Assembly: GCF_947331815.1 (NCBI RefSeq)
Contig: NZ_OX373462.1
Location: forward strand, 1,537,376-1,601,375
Length of the DNA: 64,000 bases
From: Cyanobacterium sp. uoEpiScrs1
GTDB taxonomy: Bacteria; Cyanobacteriota; Cyanobacteriia; Cyanobacteriales; Microcystaceae
Direction: 5' to 3'
Shown one piece after another: positions 20,591 through 29,194 of the stretch; within the stretch, counting starts at the first letter, position 1; each line of letters begins with the position of its first letter. The notes beneath the pieces are model-generated. The model worked only from the letters and a program-made list of their open reading frames with translations. It was not told the DNA's origin and made no database searches. Both the position numbers and the translations under genes were made by a program.

Positions 20591-21256
20591 CTTGATTAAA
20601 ATTTTTAACAGAAAATGAACAATAGACCTTTGCTATACAAAGTATATTGCCAGACTAATTTATTAAATGTCTACTATTATAAGTTTTTAACCCAGAACGA
20701 GGTGACAAATAAAAACCATTTTGTAAGATATTGTTAACAATTTAACTTGTAATCTTTTCTTCATCACTAAAAATGTTCTATTTGTATTTGTCAAATAAAG
20801 TAGCTTTGACAATTATTTATAATAATAAAACTTTATTTATTTACGACAAAAGTAATATTTAAAAATATATAATCAATATTGATAGTTAAAATATCTAACT
20901 TGACCATGTTAGGAACATAACAATAGCACGTCACTCACAACTTTAACTTTCGTTCAAAATAAAGAATTAGAATTGTAGGTATTTACTATCTGAAATTTTA
21001 GATTAAGCATAATCTTCTTGATTCAAGAAGATTATCTTTGATATTTACCAAACTGTAGTCATGACGAAAATAGAACGGGTTTTGATATATTATTTTACCA
21101 AAAATTTTCTATTAGCATTTATAAACGCTATAGGGATTGAGAAACTTCATCTTTAAGTTTAGTTAAAATAAAATTACGAAAAATATTCTAAAGAATCTTG
21201 TGACTCAGCGTCGAACTAAAGCACAATCAGCCCAGAGTAAAGTTTCTATACGAATA
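20591..21256. other. Gap with one short hairpin
   Basis: About 670 bases, AT-rich. It holds the hairpin at 21009-21035; no gene recognised. Confidence 0.45.
21009..21035. repeat. 13-bp perfect hairpin with 1-nt centre
   Basis: ATAATCTTCTTGA and its complement around a single T. It lies between the phosphoesterase and the J-protein; a possible terminator. Confidence 0.6.
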
Positions 21257-21673
21257 ATGTTTACTCATAGCTACTATGCTATTCTGGGGCTTTATCCATC
21301 AGCTTCTGCTATTGAAATTCGGAAGGCTTATCGCAAGCTGAGTAAACGCTACCATCCGGATACTACAGACTTATCTCCAGAAGTAGCCACACAGCAATTC
21401 CAACAGCTAAATGAAGCCTATGGAACTCTAAGCAATCCTAATAAGCGATTACTCTATGACATTAAAATTGGTTATTCTCATCATAATACAATTGAAATTC
21501 CTAAAAATCCCCCTCAGCAAAAGGGTTCCAGAACTTCTCAGTGGACGAAATCAGTTGATTCCAATTCAAGTAATCGCCCTTTGTCAGCCGGAGAAATTTT
21601 TGTTTTGTTTATGTTTGGATTAACCTTTGTAGGATGTGTGATACTAATTCTCGCCATGAGTCTCTTTAGATGA
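21257..21673 (+). CDS. Membrane-anchored J-domain protein
   Basis: A 138-residue co-chaperone that would stimulate an Hsp70 (DnaK). The J domain fills residues 1-67 with the HPD motif at 33-35 (KRYHPDTTDL) and NEAYGTLSNPNKRLLYD after it. A polar linker leads to one C-terminal membrane span (about residues 114-137, after RPLSAGEIF), so the J domain faces the cytoplasm from the membrane. There are no Gly/Phe or zinc-finger regions, so it is not a classical DnaJ. I prefer ATG at 21257 (MFTHSYYAILGL); a GTG at 21200 would add 19 residues without family support. It is a conserved cyanobacterial architecture. Confidence 0.85.
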   Translation: MFTHSYYAILGLYPSASAIEIRKAYRKLSKRYHPDTTDLSPEVATQQFQQLNEAYGTLSNPNKRLLYDIKIGYSHHNTIEIPKNPPQQKGSRTSQWTKSVDSNSSNRPLSAGEIFVLFMFGLTFVGCVILILAMSLFR

Positions 21674-22104
21674 AATAAAATCTCTCCCTCCACTACAGTT
21701 TTCCTTAACGACCTACTTTTTAAGTAAAGGATAATACGATTGTCCGACCGCTGATAGATTGATTTATGAACTTGTGGAGTTTCCAACTGGGTGAATTCAT
21801 TATGATATTGTCTTTTTTTGGAACCTTACTTTATAATCATCTTCTTACTGAAAATTTGATAATAGCCTATGAACAACAGAACATCCGACCTGAAACACTA
21901 AAATTAGTCTAAACTGTTGAATAAATAATAGTTTACTACCTTAAAGAGTAAAAATTATAAACTAGAAGCCCACACTAGCTGTTGAATACCCTTTAAAATT
22001 TGCCAATAGCTTAGATTTCCTATTTGTTCAGATTCTTCGAATACCCTCGATGGTGATCTTTTTTTCTGAAACGAGACGAAGTGACTCATTTGCTAATAAA
22101 ATAG

Positions 22105-22215
22105 AAATAAGAGGCCTGCTGTCCTCCGGGACCTGCAAGCCGTGGTTCAATGTTGTTACCTTGATTGAAGCAGTAAGCGTTGTTTAGTTTAGCCTCTAAA
22201 CGACGCTATTTTTTA
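22105..22215 (+). ncRNA. Candidate structured small RNA ending in an intrinsic terminator
   Basis: A GC-richer island between convergent genes with no ORF. Internal pairings are visible: GTCC/GGAC with a TCCG loop at 22121-22132, CTGCT (22116-22120) with AGCAG (22169-22173), and AGAGGC (22110-22115) with GCCTCT (22192-22197). It ends in an 11-bp hairpin and a run of T. The size and layout would suit a 6S-type or other housekeeping RNA, but I could not match it to a known family. The 5' end is a guess. The AGAGGC pairing would compete with the terminator hairpin, so it may alternatively be an attenuator-like element. Confidence 0.45.
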
Positions 22216-22218
22216 TTT
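22177..22218 (+). terminator. Intrinsic terminator
   Basis: GCGTTGTTTAG pairs with CTAAACGACGC (11 bp with one G-U) around TTTAGCCT, followed by TATTTTTTATTT. It is the clearest GC-containing terminator in the window and points forward, toward the convergent cyAbrB gene. Confidence 0.85.
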
Positions 22219-22256
22219 GGTTAAGTCTAGAAAAACTGAATAGATTAACCATAAAT

Positions 22257-22643
22257 TTATTCCTCGTAATCACCAAGTTCACCCAATTGTCTGAGATGAA
22301 TGTGCTTCCGCCCTAGAGTAATTTCAAATTCATCTCCTGGTTGTAACCCCATTTTCTTGGTATAAGCTGAACCAATTAAAAGGTTTCCATTAGATTGCAC
22401 ACTAATTCTATAACTAGCTGAACGGCCGCCTCTTCCCTGCCCTTCCGAAGAGCTATCTAACTCAATTCCTTCTGCGTCAATTAAGGCGTTGAGAAACTTC
22501 ATCATGTTGACTCGTTCTATCCCATTTTTAGTTTGGGTATAATAGCCACAAGCTCTAGCTTTTTCTTCTTTACCTAGGTTACCTAGCTCTTTAACTTTTT
22601 CGACTAATGCTGTACCGGTCAGGGGTGTATCTTGACTCATCAA
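22257..22643 (-). CDS. cyAbrB transcriptional regulator
   Basis: A 128-residue member of the cyanobacterial AbrB family, DNA-binding regulators that tune nitrogen and carbon metabolism genes. The N-terminal helical region (TGTALVEKVKELGNLGKEEKARACGYYT) is family-specific. The C-terminal AbrB swapped-hairpin domain is seen as YRISVQSNGNLLIGSAYTKKMGLQPGDEFEI. Cyanobacteria usually carry two paralogues; I cannot tell which this is. Two Met codons are adjacent at the start. It is divergently arranged with the Rrf2 gene, about 310 bp apart, so the two promoters share this region. Confidence 0.92.
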   Translation of the reverse strand: MMSQDTPLTGTALVEKVKELGNLGKEEKARACGYYTQTKNGIERVNMMKFLNALIDAEGIELDSSSEGQGRGGRSASYRISVQSNGNLLIGSAYTKKMGLQPGDEFEITLGRKHIHLRQLGELGDYEE

Positions 22644-22954
22644 CTTAAACAGTAACTAAATGAATAATATGGTCGACAGATTAGAAATCTAAGATGACAT
22701 CGAGCGACTTAAAAAGCACTACGATTGCTAACTATCTCCCCTCTATTTTACACATAACAAGTAAACTTTATCCACCATCTGACCAAATAAATAATAATCT
22801 ATTGTTTTCGATCTTTAAACAAGAATCATTTGCAGAATTTACAAATATTTAGGTCTCAGGGTTTTTGTTGAGAAGAACGTGTTATAAAGTCAACAACACA
22901 TTTTTTATACAGTGTCTTATAGTCTACTCAAAACTAAAGAGACAAACTGAGCAA
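22644..22954. other. Divergent intergenic region
   Basis: 311 bases between the starts of cyAbrB and the Rrf2 gene, expected to hold both promoters. I could not identify a confident operator or -10/-35 pair. Confidence 0.4.
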
Positions 22955-23398
22955 ATGAAATTAACAACTCGCAGTCATTATAGCGTTAAAGCCTTACTGG
23001 ATCTTAGCTTACAGCCTAACTATGGTCCAACTTCAGTAAAATCGATAGCAAAACGACAAGATTTACCTGCTCCTTACTTAGAAAAATTGCTGATTGAAAT
23101 GCGTCATTCTGGGTTAGTTAAGTCAGTACGTGGTTCTCAGGGAGGTTATCAATTAGCCTGTCAGCCTAATCAAATTTCCTTAGGACAAATTCTAGACGCA
23201 GTTGAAGAAAAAATACAACCTTTATCAGGTTATCAGCCTGATCTTACTCAAGGCTCAGATTGGGTTACATTTAGTTTATGGAAACGGCTTCATGAGAAAC
23301 TTAAAGAAGCGCTTTACAAGATTACTCTTGCTGATCTTTATTATGATGCTCGCAGTTGGCAGGCCTCTCAAGGAGAAGCTACAAGTTTCGTTGTATAA
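22955..23398 (+). CDS. Rrf2-family transcriptional regulator
   Basis: A 147-residue winged-helix regulator. I start at ATG 22955 (MKLTTRSHYSVKALLDL), the family's conserved beginning; the longer open frame from TTG 22865 adds residues with no family match. The helix-turn-helix covers SVKSIAKRQDLPAPYLEKLL, the wing VRGSQGGYQLA. IscR and NsrR hold an iron-sulfur cluster with three cysteines around residues 90-110; here only one Cys (in LACQPN) is present, so this protein should not bind a cluster in that way and is closer to CymR-like members. Target genes unknown. Confidence 0.9.
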   Translation: MKLTTRSHYSVKALLDLSLQPNYGPTSVKSIAKRQDLPAPYLEKLLIEMRHSGLVKSVRGSQGGYQLACQPNQISLGQILDAVEEKIQPLSGYQPDLTQGSDWVTFSLWKRLHEKLKEALYKITLADLYYDARSWQASQGEATSFVV

Positions 23399-23630
23399 GA
23401 GATTAATGTTTAGTACCTAAGAATCAATTAGATTATATTTGAACTTGCTGTAACTTTTGTTAGCTAAGCCTTGACATCGTCATAAAATAATATTTAACAT
23501 TCAATTTAATATTATTAAAGCTTTAACAAAAAAAAATACCAACTAACTAAAAATTAAAAAAAAATATGTACAATTGAAAATATTAATAACTTAGTACAAT
23601 AAATAACTTGAACTAAAAAATAATCAGAAA

Positions 23631-24662
23631 ATGAAGACAAATATAGAAGCAATTATTTTAGGAATAGCTGCTGTAATTGATTATAGAATAGGTGATCCCA
23701 GAGAATGGTGGCATCCTGTACAAGGGATGGGGTGGATTATATCAAGGTTAAGTAAATTTACAATCATCACTTGTCAAAGAAAATGGCAACGTCGCTGGTG
23801 TGGAATTATCCTAGGATTAGGAGTAATTCTTGGTAGTGGAACTGCTGGTTGGATAATCGTTTATTTAGCTAAAAATATTCATTCCCTATTAGGAATTGTA
23901 GTCCAAAGTATTCTCTTAGCAAGTTGTTTTGCCGCTCGAAGTTTATCGTTTGCAGCCAAAGCAGTTCTTTCGTCTTTAGTCAAAGGAAATATCGTAATTG
24001 CGCGGAGTCAACTTAGTCAATATGTGGGAAGGGATACGGATAATCTCTCGGAAGAAGAAATCTTACGCGCTGTCCTAGAAACGGTCTCAGAAAATGCTAT
24101 TGACGGAGTAACAAGCCCTTTATTTTATGCAATTGTTGGGGCATTTTTTCCAGAGATTGGAGTAGTCCCCTTGGCCTTGGGTTATAAAGCGGTAAGTACT
24201 CTTGATTCAATGATTGGTTATCAAGAAGACCCCTTTAAAGATTTAGGTTGGTTTAGTGCAAAATTAGAAGATTATTTAACTTGGCTTCCCTGCCGTTTGA
24301 CTGTATTAACCTTAGCCTTAATATCAGGAAAACCTCTAACTGTTCTATCAATTTGTTGCCGAGATGCCTCCCATGATCCTAGCCCCAATTCTGGTTGGAG
24401 TGAATGTATTTACGCAGCCATTTTAGGAGTTCAACTAGGAGGGACAAATACTTACCAAAGTCAATTAAAGTACAAGCCATTGTTGGGAGATTGCTTGCAC
24501 CCAATTACCCCAACGATTATCTATCAAGCTTTACAATTAACTCGGATTTGTTTTCTATTGTGGTTGGTATTGGGTATGGTCGGTCTATTTTGTCTAGCAA
24601 AATATTATCTTAACTCTGCTGCAAGCCCCCATTTCCACATTGTTAGTTTTCTGCTTACTTAA
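23631..24662 (+). CDS. cbiB: Adenosylcobinamide-phosphate synthase
   Basis: Membrane enzyme (CbiB, called CobD in the aerobic nomenclature) that joins aminopropanol phosphate to adenosylcobyric acid in cobalamin synthesis. 343 residues, normal length. Visible motifs are DYRIGDPREWWHPVQGMG at residues 17-34, the GRDTDNLSEEEILRAVLETVSENAIDG block near residues 130-155 (typical and diagnostic), ALGYKAVSTLDSMIGY and CCRDASHDPSPNSGW. Several membrane spans are evident at both ends. It faces the CobD-type decarboxylase gene, tail to tail with 24 bp between, so the two sequential-pathway genes are convergent and not co-transcribed. Confidence 0.94.
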   Translation: MKTNIEAIILGIAAVIDYRIGDPREWWHPVQGMGWIISRLSKFTIITCQRKWQRRWCGIILGLGVILGSGTAGWIIVYLAKNIHSLLGIVVQSILLASCFAARSLSFAAKAVLSSLVKGNIVIARSQLSQYVGRDTDNLSEEEILRAVLETVSENAIDGVTSPLFYAIVGAFFPEIGVVPLALGYKAVSTLDSMIGYQEDPFKDLGWFSAKLEDYLTWLPCRLTVLTLALISGKPLTVLSICCRDASHDPSPNSGWSECIYAAILGVQLGGTNTYQSQLKYKPLLGDCLHPITPTIIYQALQLTRICFLLWLVLGMVGLFCLAKYYLNSAASPHFHIVSFLLT

Positions 24663-24686
24663 ATTTACTTAACTACCCCCGCCGTA

Positions 24687-25757
24687 CTATATTTGATTTG
24701 ATTCAAATTTAGCCAAAGCTTTTAATAATTGTTGGTTTTCAGCCTCGCTTCTTACCGCTACTCGAAAATAACCGTTGCCTAGTTCAGGAAAATTCAGACA
24801 ATCACGGATTAAAATATGATGTTTTTCTAACAATTCTTGTTGTAGCTGAGAACTAGGAATTTGAGTTTTCACTAATAAAAAATTAGCAGCACTGGGAAAC
24901 GGTTTTAATCCCTTAAGAGCTGATAGTCCTCTCAATAAGCTTTTTCTGCTAGCAACTAACCAAGACCAAGTTTTTTGTTGAAACTCATGATCATTGAGTA
25001 CTGCTTCTCCTACAGCTACTGCCAAGCTGTTAACCGACCAAGGATCTCGCCATAATTGCCATTGCTGAAGACGACTAGGATGAGCGATGGCATATCCTAG
25101 TCGAAGCCCAGGAATACTATAAAATTTAGTAAGTGATCGTATAATCACTAAATTGGGATAGTCGCCCACCATCGGAATTAAACTTTGTTGCTTATGGGGA
25201 GTTAAAAAGTCCATAAAAGCTTCATCAACTACCACTAAAGCGAATTTTTCAAGCAAGGATAGTAAAATATCCCTATGAAATAACTTTCCAGTGGGATTAT
25301 GAGGATTGTTAATGATGACTCCACTTGATTGGGGATCAACAAAGGGAAAGTCCAAAAGACAAGTTTTACTTTCCCAAGAGAATGGGTAACATTTTATTTT
25401 GGCACCAAATCCTTGTAGAGCTCGCCAATAGTCCTGAAAACAAGGAACTATTAAATAAGTAAACTTTAGATTAGCTAATTCCCGACCCGCCCAAGTTAAT
25501 AGTTCGGCTGCTCCATTACCAGGAAAAATCCAATCAGGTGATATGTTATGCATTTTTCCTAGGGCTAATCGCAATTGAAGATAATGGGGATCAGGATAAT
25601 GAGCAATAGCGGTTACTCCCTGCTGAAAGGCAGTTATCGCAGTGTTGGGGGGTCCTAAAGGATTAATACTTGCAGAAAAATCTATAATAGAAGTAACTGG
25701 GCAACCTGCTTGGTTAGCTGCCCAGATTAAATTTCCTCCATGAATAGGCCGTTTCAT
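24687..25757 (-). CDS. Threonine-phosphate decarboxylase (CobD type)
   Basis: PLP-dependent fold-type I enzyme of 356 residues that makes (R)-1-amino-2-propanol phosphate from threonine phosphate, the partner substrate for CbiB. Visible are the substrate-side FSASINPLGPP near residue 27, GNGAAELL at 80-87, NNPHNPTG at 150-157, D178 in VVVDEAF and the Schiff-base Lys K211 in SLTKFYSIPGLRLGYA. These also fit histidinol-phosphate aminotransferase, its close relative; the neighbouring cbiB and cobO favour the cobalamin role. It begins 17 bp after the HU stop codon on the same strand and may be expressed by read-through from HU. Confidence 0.87.
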   Translation of the reverse strand: MKRPIHGGNLIWAANQAGCPVTSIIDFSASINPLGPPNTAITAFQQGVTAIAHYPDPHYLQLRLALGKMHNISPDWIFPGNGAAELLTWAGRELANLKFTYLIVPCFQDYWRALQGFGAKIKCYPFSWESKTCLLDFPFVDPQSSGVIINNPHNPTGKLFHRDILLSLLEKFALVVVDEAFMDFLTPHKQQSLIPMVGDYPNLVIIRSLTKFYSIPGLRLGYAIAHPSRLQQWQLWRDPWSVNSLAVAVGEAVLNDHEFQQKTWSWLVASRKSLLRGLSALKGLKPFPSAANFLLVKTQIPSSQLQQELLEKHHILIRDCLNFPELGNGYFRVAVRSEAENQQLLKALAKFESNQI

Positions 25758-25774
25758 CCCAATGGAATAATAGT

Positions 25775-26056
25775 TTATGACTTGGGTGCCACTTTTTCCT
25801 TAAATAGTTTACCAGCAGAAAATGCCGGAACTCTTGTCGCTGGAATTAACATTTTTTCATTTGTTTTTGGATTACGTCCCTCACGAGCTTTACGATCACG
25901 CGCCTCAAACGAACCAAAACCAACAAGGGTGACTTTGTCGTCTCCGGAGACTGCTTCCATAATGGTATCAATGGTAGCTGAAATAACTGCCTCGGCCTGT
26001 TTTTTGGTGACATCGGCTCTATCTGCTACTGCGTCAATTAATTCGCCTTTATTCAT
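25775..26056 (-). CDS. HU family DNA-binding protein
   Basis: A 93-residue histone-like nucleoid protein. I start at ATG 26056 (MNKGELIDAVADRADVTKKQAE); the longer frame to 26116 adds 20 residues that do not belong to the family. VTLVGFGSFEARDRKAREGRNP is shown here only by its ends: VTLVGFGSFE then REGRNPKTNE, the DNA-binding arm. Cyanobacterial HU binds DNA as a dimer and bends it. It sits 17 bp upstream of the CobD-type gene. HU is usually highly expressed, so the cobalamin gene may be driven from its promoter. Confidence 0.95.
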   Translation of the reverse strand: MNKGELIDAVADRADVTKKQAEAVISATIDTIMEAVSGDDKVTLVGFGSFEARDRKAREGRNPKTNEKMLIPATRVPAFSAGKLFKEKVAPKS

Positions 26057-26640
26057 ACGGAAATCTCCCTTTGTTCTTAATTTGATGGTTTTTAGGATTA
26101 ACTCCTCCACTGACATCTTGCCATGGAAAATTTTCTAAGTGGCCAATTTAGAGAAATGTTGGTTTGGAGAAATTTCCCAAATCCTCATAGGCTAGATGTT
26201 TTACTGCATTATTCTAAGCCCTATTTGCCTTCTTTGGGATCGCTCAAACCTTTAATTTATGTAGATTTTGTCGACTTTTTTGTAAATTTGTTCCCTAAAC
26301 TCACCTGTTGTATATTGAAGTATTCGAAGAAACACTGGCGATAATGGAATGATAGTTTGAATAGTTAAAACATAAATGAATATGAATTATAAAAACTAAA
26401 ACTAACTGAGTACAGTGATGCATGTATAGAAAACAAAAAAGGAATAAATAACTTGTTTGTTCAACCTTTTGTCCCTTAGAACAAATATTCTCTTAGAGAA
26501 TATAATGGTGACAGATTAATCAGGGGGCAAAAGTATACAGAAAAATTTAACAACCAAAGCCATAATATAGTTAAATGATTGTAGCGTGAGCACTGACGAT
26601 AGAAGTGTCAAAAGCTCAGATTTCAGTTATAATCATTTCC
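26057..26640. other. Divergent region between HU and cobO
   Basis: About 580 bases with promoters for both genes expected. A 73-codon forward frame at 26123-26344 has no family features and is probably chance. A short inverted repeat, ATATTCTCT T AGAGAATAT, lies at 26485-26503, 137 bp before cobO. No cobalamin riboswitch B12 box was seen. Confidence 0.45.
26485..26503. repeat. 9-bp inverted repeat upstream of cobO
   Basis: ATATTCTCT and AGAGAATAT around one T. Its size suits a dimeric repressor operator, but no regulator can be named. Confidence 0.5.
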
Positions 26641-27258
26641 ATGGTTAATAAAACGTCTCTTTCTCCAAAACAATATCAGCAGAAGATGCAGCAGCGTAAG
26701 GAGGTACAAACACGACGTTTAGCTCAAGCGTCCAAAGAAAAAGGACTTATTATTGTTAACACTGGTGATGGGAAAGGTAAGACCACAGCTGCTTTAGGAA
26801 TGGTTATAAGAGCTCTTGGTCACGGTTTTCGAGTGGCGATTGTTCAATTTATCAAAGGGTCCTGGGAACCTGCAGAAAAAGTTGCATTGAGTCGTTGGGG
26901 AGAGCAATTAGAATTTTATGCTATGGGAGAAGGATTTACATGGGAAACCCAAGATAAGGAACGAGATATCGAAAATGTTCAAGTTGCTTGGGAAAAAGGG
27001 CTGTCTTTTATTCGTAATAAAAACTATCAGTTAGTATTACTTGATGAAATTAATTTTGCTCTTAAACTAGGTTATCTGGATGTCGATACAGTCTTAGAAG
27101 GACTGTCTAAAAAATCGATTACTACTCATGTGATATTAACGGGACGAGGTGCGCTTCCTCCTTTAATAGAAAAAGCTGACTTAGTGACAGAAATGAGTTT
27201 AATTAAGCACCCTTTTAGAGAACAAGGAGTTAGGGCTCAACCAGGAATTGAATTTTAG
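26641..27258 (+). CDS. cobO: Cob(I)yrinic acid a,c-diamide adenosyltransferase
   Basis: Transfers the adenosyl group of ATP to the cobalt of corrinoids (CobO/CobA/BtuR family), an essential cobalamin step. 205 residues from ATG 26641 (MVNKTSLSPKQYQQ); an upstream GTG at 26605 would add 12 unsupported residues. The P-loop variant GDGKGKTT is at residues 42-49, then VAIVQFIKGSW, the metal-site LVLLDEINFAL, LTGRGA and VTEMSLIKHPF. With cbiB and the CobD-type gene it forms a late cobalamin neighbourhood. Its stop codon directly abuts the stop of the convergent next gene, zero bases apart. Confidence 0.93.
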   Translation: MVNKTSLSPKQYQQKMQQRKEVQTRRLAQASKEKGLIIVNTGDGKGKTTAALGMVIRALGHGFRVAIVQFIKGSWEPAEKVALSRWGEQLEFYAMGEGFTWETQDKERDIENVQVAWEKGLSFIRNKNYQLVLLDEINFALKLGYLDVDTVLEGLSKKSITTHVILTGRGALPPLIEKADLVTEMSLIKHPFREQGVRAQPGIEF

Positions 27259-27792
27259 CTAACCTGAAGGTAAACAAGCATTGAGAATGCGTTGGTCATT
27301 GTTACTGAGACTACCAAGACGATAGTATCCCTCCAAAGTAACTTCTGAAGCCTGTTGATCATGGTTAGCTACCGGAGAGACAACCCGTAAACTTATGGAG
27401 TAATCATACTCTATACCATCATATGGGTCGACAATGGAAAGATTAATTTGACGACTGTCAAAACTACCTGAAAAACAATTAAACTCTGACCTAGGCATAT
27501 AGAATGCTCCTATAACTTCCCCTTTTTGGACTTTAAAAACTAAATATTCTTGTCCCATAATTTCTGGTTCAGGAGATCTCCCATATAAATAGACCCCGTT
27601 AGCTAAGCTATTAGTTCGCTTAAAGGAAACCTCTTCAGATAAATTTTCTCTACTATGAGATAAACTTTCTTCTGTTGCCTGTGCAAACTTAGCACTAATC
27701 GTCCCTGAACTAATAAGTAGACTCAAAAGTATTGTTGTTGGTAACAATTGAAGATGTGTAAGTGAAAATAAGAGTGTTGGAACAAAAGACAT
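27259..27792 (-). CDS. Exported protein of unknown function
   Basis: 177 residues. An N-terminal hydrophobic segment (about residues 13-35, ending near SAKFAQA) looks like a signal peptide, followed by a soluble domain. Conserved-looking blocks are NGVYLYGRSPEPEIMGQEYL, VFKVQKGEVIGAFYMPRSEF and LNACLPSG at the end, and two cysteines (in FNCFSG and NACLP) could form a disulfide. I recognise it as resembling a hypothetical found in related cyanobacteria but cannot assign a function. It is tail to tail with cobO with no spacer. Confidence 0.7.
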   Translation of the reverse strand: MSFVPTLLFSLTHLQLLPTTILLSLLISSGTISAKFAQATEESLSHSRENLSEEVSFKRTNSLANGVYLYGRSPEPEIMGQEYLVFKVQKGEVIGAFYMPRSEFNCFSGSFDSRQINLSIVDPYDGIEYDYSISLRVVSPVANHDQQASEVTLEGYYRLGSLSNNDQRILNACLPSG

Positions 27793-28207
27793 TGGATTTC
27801 CCTAAACATATGAACTGATATCAATTGCAAAAAATATGCTTGTTTAAGCCAACAAGGAAGTTCTAATTGGGGACGACCATTTATGCCATTAGACAGTAAT
27901 GTTGAACTATTCGTCTCTAAACATGCCCAACCGAAACTATTTCTCCCTAAAAGAATAAAATCGATAGAAACACTACATCTGCTAGGTTCAACTTTTCTTA
28001 GAGCAATTACCTAACCCTTCTGCAAAATACTGCCGAGAGCGGACGCTAATTAACTAAAAAAGGTTTCTCCATGGTTGTCTTCATTGTGCAGTAGTTTTCT
28101 AGAACGGAGAAACTTTTTTCGTAAGTTTTAATAAATGATTAACAAGTAGACAAGATTTTGACTAACTAAGCCAATGTTTGTAGAATAGCTGACGACCAAA
28201 TATTGAT
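27793..28207. other. Gap with a terminator-like hairpin
   Basis: About 415 bases between two reverse-strand genes. It holds the hairpin at 28056-28119 downstream of the sigma factor gene; nothing else recognised. Confidence 0.5.
28056..28119 (-). terminator. Hairpin downstream of the sigma factor gene
   Basis: GTTTCTCC pairs with GGAGAAAC, extended by A6/T6 tracts with one bulge, around a loop of about 34 nt. On the reverse strand the hairpin is followed by TTTTTT, fitting a terminator 90 bp past the sigma gene. Confidence 0.6.
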
Positions 28208-29194
28208 TTAACTAGCAGCTAAATAGTCCTTTACATTTACTTTACGTCTACGTAAGTGAGCTAAGGCTTGATGCTCCAACTGGCGAACTCTCTCACGGCT
28301 AATATTGAGCTCTTTACCAATTTTGGCTAGGGATAATTCTTTTCCATCTTCTAACCCGAAGCGCAAGGTAAGGATAGCCTGTTGCTGTGGAGTTAATTCC
28401 TTCATTAATTTGTTTAAATCTTGGCGTAATAATTCTTGAGTAATATAGTTGTCAGGAGAAACACTCTGATCTTCTAACAGTTCTAAAAGTTCTGTGTCTT
28501 GATTATCTCCGACTTTGATATCTAGAGAAATAGGCTTACGCGCTAAATTTAAATACTCCCGCACTTGAGACGCTTCAAAATCCAAGACTTCACTAATTTC
28601 AGTTGAAGTAGCACTGCGACCTAACTTTTGAGATAGTTCTCGTTGTATTCTCTTAATTTTGTTGAGCTTTTCAGTAATATGAATTGGTAATCGAATAGTA
28701 CGTGCTTGTTGGGCGATTGCTCGAGTAATTGCTTGACGAATCCACCAATAAGCGTAAGTAGAAAACTTATAGCCTTTAGTTGGATCAAATTTCTCTACTC
28801 CTCGCTCTAATCCTAAACTTCCTTCTTGAATAAGATCGAGGAATTCCATATTACGCTTCTGATATTTTTTAGCAATAGCAACTACTAGACGCAAGTTAGC
28901 CTCAATCATTTTACGCTTTACACTCTTTCCTTTCTCAATAGCTTTTTCAAGATTTGCTTGGCTAAGGTTGACAGCTTTCGCCCATTCTTTAAGACTTGGT
29001 TCTTGTCCTAAGTCTTGAGTAAGTTGCTCTTTTATTTCCAATAAATGCATCATTCTTTGTACTTGTTTCCCATATATAATCTCTTGCTCATAGGTTAACA
29101 GCGGTACTCGCCCAATTTCATGCAGATAAGTACGCACCATATCTACTGAGTAAGTGGACTGTTTTGTTGTTGAGTTGACATTAGCAGTGGGCAT
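28208..29194 (-). CDS. Group 2 RNA polymerase sigma factor (RpoD family)
   Basis: A 328-residue cyanobacterial group 2 sigma factor: regions 1.2 to 4.2 are present, but the long region 1.1 of the primary factor is missing. Region 1.2 starts at [20 protein letters not shown] (about residue 18), region 2 includes [13 protein letters not shown] and the -10-reading [17 protein letters not shown], region 3 [14 protein letters not shown], and region 4.2 [21 protein letters not shown] binds the -35 box. Group 2 factors handle light, nutrient and stationary-phase responses. The N-terminus looks closest to SigB-type proteins, but I do not assign the letter. A terminator-like hairpin lies downstream. 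Confidence 0.92.
   Translation of the reverse strand: MPTANVNSTTKQSTYSVDMVRTYLHEIGRVPLLTYEQEIIYGKQVQRMMHLLEIKEQLTQDLGQEPSLKEWAKAVNLSQANLEKAIEKGKSVKRKMIEANLRLVVAIAKKYQKRNMEFLDLIQEGSLGLERGVEKFDPTKGYKFSTYAYWWIRQAITRAIAQQARTIRLPIHITEKLNKIKRIQRELSQKLGRSATSTEISEVLDFEASQVREYLNLARKPISLDIKVGDNQDTELLELLEDQSVSPDNYITQELLRQDLNKLMKELTPQQQAILTLRFGLEDGKELSLAKIGKELNISRERVRQLEHQALAHLRRRKVNVKDYLAAS

Larger units (their letters stand above)
21674..22256. other. Gap containing an RNA-like locus
   Basis: About 580 bases between convergent genes. The right end holds the GC-richer segment and terminator described at 22105-22215. The left part shows nothing recognisable. Confidence 0.5.

Noticed and set aside
21538-21786. 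Reverse ORF overlapping the J-domain gene
   Set aside because: Antisense shadow of a well-supported gene with no own features.
22105-22215. SRP RNA or tmRNA as identity of the RNA-like locus
   Set aside because: The SRP apical GGAAGCAG-type loop and the tmRNA tRNA-like ends are absent.
26123-26344. 73-codon forward ORF between HU and cobO
   Set aside because: No family features, no convincing ribosome binding site, and it fills what should be a promoter region.
26057-26640. Cobalamin riboswitch upstream of cobO
   Set aside because: No B12 box or matching helices were found by eye.
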